The notes below the pieces were generated by a model. That model ran no database searches and was not told the origin of the DNA. It worked only from the letters and a program-made list of their open reading frames with translations. A stretch of DNA of 64,000 nucleotides from Actinokineospora pegani. GTDB lineage: Bacteria; Actinomycetota; Actinomycetes; Mycobacteriales; Pseudonocardiaceae. This document shows, piece by piece, positions 60,588 to 64,000 of this stretch. Each line of letters opens with the position of its first letter. Positions within the stretch are counted from its first letter, which is position 1. The position numbers and the translations under genes were made by a program. The stretch covers positions 1 through 64,000 of the forward strand of contig NZ_WHOL01000040.1 of the NCBI RefSeq assembly GCF_009745975.1. The letters are read 5' to 3'.

Positions 60588-61586
60588 GTGCGCGCCGCCT
60601 TCGGAGAAGACTTCGACGTCCCGCCCGGCTACCTCAACACGGCGAGCGTCGGCATCCCACCCGCCCGGGTCGCCGACACGGTCGACACCGCCGTCCGGCG
60701 CTGGCGGACCGGCGCGGCCACGCCGCCGGAGTTCGACGCGCCCGTGGAGGTGGCGCGGGCCGCGTGGGCGCGGCTGGTCGGGGTCGACGTCGGGTCCGTG
60801 GCCATCGGCGCCGCGGTCGCGCACCTGGTCTCCCAGGTGGCCGCGGGCGTCCCCGACGGAACCCGCGTGCTGACCGCGCGCAACGAGTTCACCAGCCTGA
60901 CTTTCCCCTTCGCCGCCCGAGGCCTGGAGGTCGTCGAGGTCGACCTGGACGACCTCGTGGACCGGGCCCCGGACTTCGACCTGGTCGCCGTCAGCGTGGT
61001 GCAGTCCGCCGACGGGCGCGTGGTCGACCTCGACGGCCTGCACGCCACCGGGGCCATGGTGCTGCTCGACGCCACCCAGGCCGCGGGCTGGCTGCCGCTG
61101 CGGCTGGACTGGGCCGACTGGGTGGTGTGCGCGGGCTACAAGTGGTTGCTGTGCCCGCGCGGGGCCGCCTGGCTGGCGGTGCACCCGCGCGCGGTGGAGC
61201 TGACCAGGCCCGTCGCCGCCAACTGGTACGCCGGGGAGGACCGCTGGCGGTCCCTCTACGGCCTGCCGCTGCGCCAAGCGGCCGACGCCCGCGCGTTCGA
61301 CCTGTCGCCGGTCTGGTTCGCCCAGGCCGGCGCCGCCGAGTCGCTAACCTGGCTGGCCGGGCTCGACCTGGCCGAGGTCCGCGCGCACTGCGTCGGCCTG
61401 GCCGACGGGCTGCTCGAGCGGATGGGGTCGGCGCCGCGCGGCTCGGCCATCGTCTCCATCGACGCGCCCACCGAGCCGCTGACCGCCGCGGGCATCCGCT
61501 GCTCGTCGCGCGCGGGGCGCGCGCGGCTGGCGTTCCACCTCTACAACACCGTCGAGGACGTCGAGGCGGTTCTCGGCGCACTCTGA
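60588..61586 (+). CDS. class V aminotransferase-fold PLP enzyme
   Basis: A 332-residue PLP-dependent enzyme of the NifS/EgtE-like group. The N-terminus has YLNTASVGIPPARVADTVDT, the cofactor Asp lies in AMVLLDATQAAGWLPLRL, and the Schiff-base Lys is in WVVCAGYKWLLCPRGAAWLA. It resembles EgtE-type C-S lyases of ergothioneine synthesis, but no other egt gene is nearby, so the substrate remains open. The start is likely leaderless. Confidence 0.88.
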   Translation: MRAAFGEDFDVPPGYLNTASVGIPPARVADTVDTAVRRWRTGAATPPEFDAPVEVARAAWARLVGVDVGSVAIGAAVAHLVSQVAAGVPDGTRVLTARNEFTSLTFPFAARGLEVVEVDLDDLVDRAPDFDLVAVSVVQSADGRVVDLDGLHATGAMVLLDATQAAGWLPLRLDWADWVVCAGYKWLLCPRGAAWLAVHPRAVELTRPVAANWYAGEDRWRSLYGLPLRQAADARAFDLSPVWFAQAGAAESLTWLAGLDLAEVRAHCVGLADGLLERMGSAPRGSAIVSIDAPTEPLTAAGIRCSSRAGRARLAFHLYNTVEDVEAVLGAL

Positions 61587-61672
61587 GCCAGACCCCGGCT
61601 GAACTGCGTCTTTCGCCCCTATCGGTCATCCGGTACGACACGGCTGGGCGACACCGATTACCGTCAGCAGTC

Positions 61673-62434
61673 GTGTCGGAGCCCCAGCACCCCGGTCGCG
61701 GCCCGTGGCCCGGGTCGCACCCCAGCCACGGTGAGACGGACTGGATCCCCCGCGTGTCCGGCGGGGACCCGTTCCAGTTCAGTGCCGAGCCGCCCCCGCC
61801 CCCACCGAACACGGCGCTGAGCTGGGGACTGCGCATCGCGGGCCTCATCGCCATCGCGGTGGTGTCCGGCCTGGTCTGGTCGTACGTCACCAGCGACGGC
61901 GACAGCGCGGACCAGGCTGGCGTCCCCACCGTCGAGCAGACCCTGCCCAAGACAGCGGGCAAGTACCAGTTCGACCCGCACCCCGAGGTGGCGAAGGCGC
62001 GCACCGACACCGACTGCGCCAAGCACGCCTACGGCGCCACGCGGGAGTTCCTGGCCAGGCCCGGCTTATGCACGAAGGTCGTCCAGGGCCTGTTCACCAC
62101 CACGGTCGAGAACCGCGAGATCCTGGTCTCGGTCGGCGTGCTGCACTTCAACAGCGCCAAGACCGCGGGCGAACTGCGCGCCCTGACCGACCGCGACGGC
62201 ACCGGCAACGTCAACGACCTCGTCCGGGACAAGGTCATCAGCGTCCCCCCGCTCACCGCGCTCAGCGGCGGGGGCTACGCGGCTCAGCAGAACGAGTCCG
62301 TCGTGGTCATCGTCGAGGCCGACTACGCCCCGGTCGAGGGCAAGGCCACCCGCACCGCCGCTGATGAACCCACCCTCAAGGCTGTCTGCGGCGATGCCCT
62401 GCGCCTGGCCCTGGAGATCGACGCCGAGGCCTGA
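61673..62434 (+). CDS. single-pass membrane protein of unknown function
   Basis: A 253-residue protein with a Pro-rich cytoplasmic start (HPGRGPWPGSHPSHGETDWI), one transmembrane helix (GLRIAGLIAIAVVSGLVWSY) and an external domain with cysteines (DTDCAKHAYGATREFLARPG, GLCTKVVQGLFTTTVENREI, LKAVCGDALRLALEIDAEA). TACCGT at 61659-61664 may be its -10. Family not recognised; general plan resembles the proteins encoded at 56856-60026. Confidence 0.75.
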   Translation: MSEPQHPGRGPWPGSHPSHGETDWIPRVSGGDPFQFSAEPPPPPPNTALSWGLRIAGLIAIAVVSGLVWSYVTSDGDSADQAGVPTVEQTLPKTAGKYQFDPHPEVAKARTDTDCAKHAYGATREFLARPGLCTKVVQGLFTTTVENREILVSVGVLHFNSAKTAGELRALTDRDGTGNVNDLVRDKVISVPPLTALSGGGYAAQQNESVVVIVEADYAPVEGKATRTAADEPTLKAVCGDALRLALEIDAEA

Positions 62435-62457
62435 CGAAGGCACGGCGGACACCCCGG

Positions 62458-62483
62458 CTGGCGGAGAACGGGTTCTCCGCCAG
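62458..62483. terminator. bidirectional hairpin between convergent genes
   Basis: A perfect 12-bp stem (62458-62469 with 62472-62483) lies 23 bases past one stop and 49 bases before the opposing one. Confidence 0.7.
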
Positions 62484-62531
62484 AAGAGCTCATCGGGGTG
62501 CGTGGGCCAGATCGCGGGCCGCGGACCCCAC

Positions 62532-63047
62532 CTACGGGCGCCCTGGAAAAGCAGGCGTGGCCGGATCGATCCCAGCAGCGATGCGCCATCGCGTAGCCCG
62601 AACCGACTCCTCGACCAGCGCCTCCGCCGCCGTCTCGCGGACGTCGACGTCGTCCGTGCGCTCCAGAACCGCCCGCCAGGCCACCGTCGCGTCCTGTTCC
62701 GCCGTGACCAGCAGCGCCAACGCGCCAGCCTGATCAGCCACCGGCCGCGGTGGGAGATAAGCGGGCTCCGCGGGCCGGGGCACCGCACCGGCAGCCCCCA
62801 GCAGCCGCTCGGTGGCATCACGCCGGGCCCGGTGGGCCAGCGCGCCTTGCGCGATGGAGGTGTTGAACGACGCGGGGAGGAAAGCGCTCACCAGCCCGTA
62901 GACCCAGACAGCGGCGTGCTCGGCCCCGAGGGCGGCCTGGACGGCCGCGAGGGTGTCCTCGGCCATCGGGGGGAGACTGGCCGGGACGGTGGTCGGCTGG
63001 GCGGCGTCGGTGGGGTCCACGACGGGGGGATCGGGCTGTTCCTGCAT
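62532..63047 (-). CDS. DUF4439 ferritin-like protein
   Basis: A 171-residue helical protein of the DUF4439 ferritin-like family. Glu/His-containing helices are visible in TLAAVQAALGAEHAAVWVYG, GALAHRARRDATERLL and LALLVTAEQDATVAWRAVLE. Iron binding is possible but not shown. Its ATG overlaps the upstream lipoprotein gene stop as TGATG. In mycobacteria similar Ala-rich genes lie between proS and rimP, matching the position here. Confidence 0.85.
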   Translation of the reverse strand: MQEQPDPPVVDPTDAAQPTTVPASLPPMAEDTLAAVQAALGAEHAAVWVYGLVSAFLPASFNTSIAQGALAHRARRDATERLLGAAGAVPRPAEPAYLPPRPVADQAGALALLVTAEQDATVAWRAVLERTDDVDVRETAAEALVEESVRATRWRIAAGIDPATPAFPGRP

Positions 63048-63544
63048 CAGGCGAGGACCTCCTGGAGCGCGGCGCACGCTGCGGCCACCGAGGCGATCAG
63101 GCCCGCGCGGTGGCGGGGCACCGTGGCGACCAGCGGGGTGATCTGCTGCTCGGCGTCGGCGAGGGCCTTGACCACGGCGGCCTTGGCCGCCGCGGGGTCG
63201 GCGGGGACCTGCGGGGCGGCCGAAGGCGGCGGGGTGGTGGCGGGGGCGGTGCCCGCGGGCGGGGACACGCGGTCGACCTCGGCGGTCAAGGCCTGGGCGT
63301 GCTCGGCGCGGACCCTGGCGACCTCGCCCGCGACGGCGGCGAGGGCGGGCACGGCGGCGGCGATCGCGGTGGCCGCCGCGGCGTCGGACTCGGCGCGGGC
63401 GGCCAGGGCGGCCAGCGGGTCCGGGCCGTCGGGCGCGTCGTCGGAGGTGCACGCGGACAGCAGCGGGAGGGCGACCGCGCCCGCGGCAAGTGCGCGCAGC
63501 AGGGCCCGGCGGTGCAGCACGGCGGGGGAGCGGCGGGGCGTCAC
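63047..63544 (-). CDS. Ala-rich lipoprotein of unknown function
   Basis: A 165-residue protein with a basic N-terminus (RRSPAVLHRRALLRALAAG) and lipobox LPLLSAC, possibly exported by Tat because of the paired arginines. The mature part is helical and Ala-rich (AAVPALAAVAGEVARVRAEH) with a Pro/Thr linker. It is coupled to the ferritin-like gene and both face away from rimP. Confidence 0.8.
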   Translation of the reverse strand: MTPRRSPAVLHRRALLRALAAGAVALPLLSACTSDDAPDGPDPLAALAARAESDAAAATAIAAAVPALAAVAGEVARVRAEHAQALTAEVDRVSPPAGTAPATTPPPSAAPQVPADPAAAKAAVVKALADAEQQITPLVATVPRHRAGLIASVAAACAALQEVLA

Positions 63545-63702
63545 GGGCGGTCATCCTGCCAGGCCCCGGCGCGGCCCCGGCCGCGGCTTGCCGGGGAGAC
63601 CCGTCCGGGGCGAACCGGATACGCTAGGCGACCACGGACGGCGCGCGGTACCGCCGACCGGCAGACAACCGCAGGACCGACCAGAATCAGGGAGCGGCCG
63701 AC

Positions 63703-64000
63703 GTGGCCAACCAGGGACAGGGCGCGCCCGGCGACGCCGTCGACGGGGCGTTGCGCCCCCTAGTCGACGACGCCGTGCGCGCCGCGGGGTACGACCTCGA
63801 GCAGCTCGACGTCTCCACCGCCGGGCGGCGCCGCCTGGTGCGGGTGATCGTGGACGGGGACGACGGGGTCGGCCTGGACCAGGTGGCCGAGGTCAGCCGG
63901 GCGCTGGCCGCCGTGCTCGACGAGCACGACGAGGTGCTGGGCGGGCCGTACACCCTCGAGGTCACCTCGCCGGGCACCGACCGGCCGCTGACCCGCCCCC
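63703..64000 (+). CDS. rimP: ribosome maturation factor RimP (5' part)
   Basis: The first 99 codons of RimP, needed for 30S subunit maturation; the gene runs off the window. Recognised by [59 protein letters not shown] and [17 protein letters not shown], the last being the highly conserved SPG region. The GTG start has AGGGAG upstream. It normally heads the nusA-infB operon, which should follow. Confidence 0.95.
   Translation, partial: MANQGQGAPGDAVDGALRPLVDDAVRAAGYDLEQLDVSTAGRRRLVRVIVDGDDGVGLDQVAEVSRALAAVLDEHDEVLGGPYTLEVTSPGTDRPLTRP

Noticed and set aside
1-64000. CRISPR arrays, tRNA or rRNA genes
   Set aside because: No regularly spaced repeats, no convincing TPsiC-arm with cloverleaf and no rRNA-like stretch was seen by eye; a covariance-model search would settle tRNAs.

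Overview
The window is chromosomal DNA from a very GC-rich actinomycete. Many genes start with GTG, 4-base ATGA or GTGA gene overlaps are common, and third codon positions are strongly G/C. It carries the phosphatidylinositol and PIM mannoside pathway genes (pgsA, an HX4D acyltransferase, pimA). The gene order thrS, HIT, pgsA, acyltransferase, pimA, Nudix, pdxS, pdxT, yebC, ruvCAB, yajC, secD, secF, apt, rel, cyclophilin, metallo-hydrolase matches that known from Mycobacterium tuberculosis. The accessory content (DUF305, intein-bearing radical SAM, XRE-deformylase remnant, many short regulators) suggests the Pseudonocardiaceae; that family-level placement is inference.

Layout. 1-9.8 kb: a MITE-like element abutting a NarL-type two-component pair, then a phosphotransferase, a tail-anchored unknown, a DUF2252 protein, a RutE-like nitroreductase, a secreted LVIVD protein and a DUF305 lipoprotein. 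9.8-23 kb: acetyltransferase, thrS, Ap4A-type HIT hydrolase, a divergent yceI/marR pair, the PI/PIM operon, then pdxS and pdxT separated by two inserted modules (a Phd-like antitoxin with a coding-like remnant, and an XRE-cupin regulator with azlCD), then yebC. 23-30 kb: DUF4262, an ABC exporter, a cupin, a membrane metallophosphoesterase, and ruvCAB under a LexA-type SOS box. 30-41 kb: yajC, secD, secF, apt, rel, a toroid protein, an eroded IS982 transposase, a low-GC coiled-coil gene, AraC coupled to two cyclophilins, and a metallo-beta-lactamase fold hydrolase. 41-49 kb: a YibE/F protein with a repetitive N-terminus, mobile-element debris and a dispersed repeat carrying a DnaA-box-like nonamer, pnuC-nadR, and a radical SAM protein whose Fe-S cysteine motif is interrupted by an intein and whose start codon lies in a perfect SOS box. 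A second copy of the dispersed repeat follows, split by a 314-bp MITE. 49-64 kb: SDR, DEAD-box helicase, RIO kinase with an upstream short ORF, yaaA, a VOC protein, a decayed XRE-HTH/peptide-deformylase fusion, proS, a cluster of membrane-anchored extracytoplasmic proteins around a HAD phosphatase, YjbQ, a class V aminotransferase, a DUF4439 ferritin-like protein and the 5' part of rimP.

The core genes are translation (thrS, proS, rimP), DNA repair (ruvCAB), protein export (yajC-secD-secF), stringent response (rel), PLP synthesis (pdxST), NAD salvage (pnuC-nadR) and envelope PI/PIM lipid synthesis. The accessory modules sit between these blocks, and the repeats and IS remnants mark where the ancestral order was broken. 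No rRNA, tRNA or CRISPR array was found by eye.
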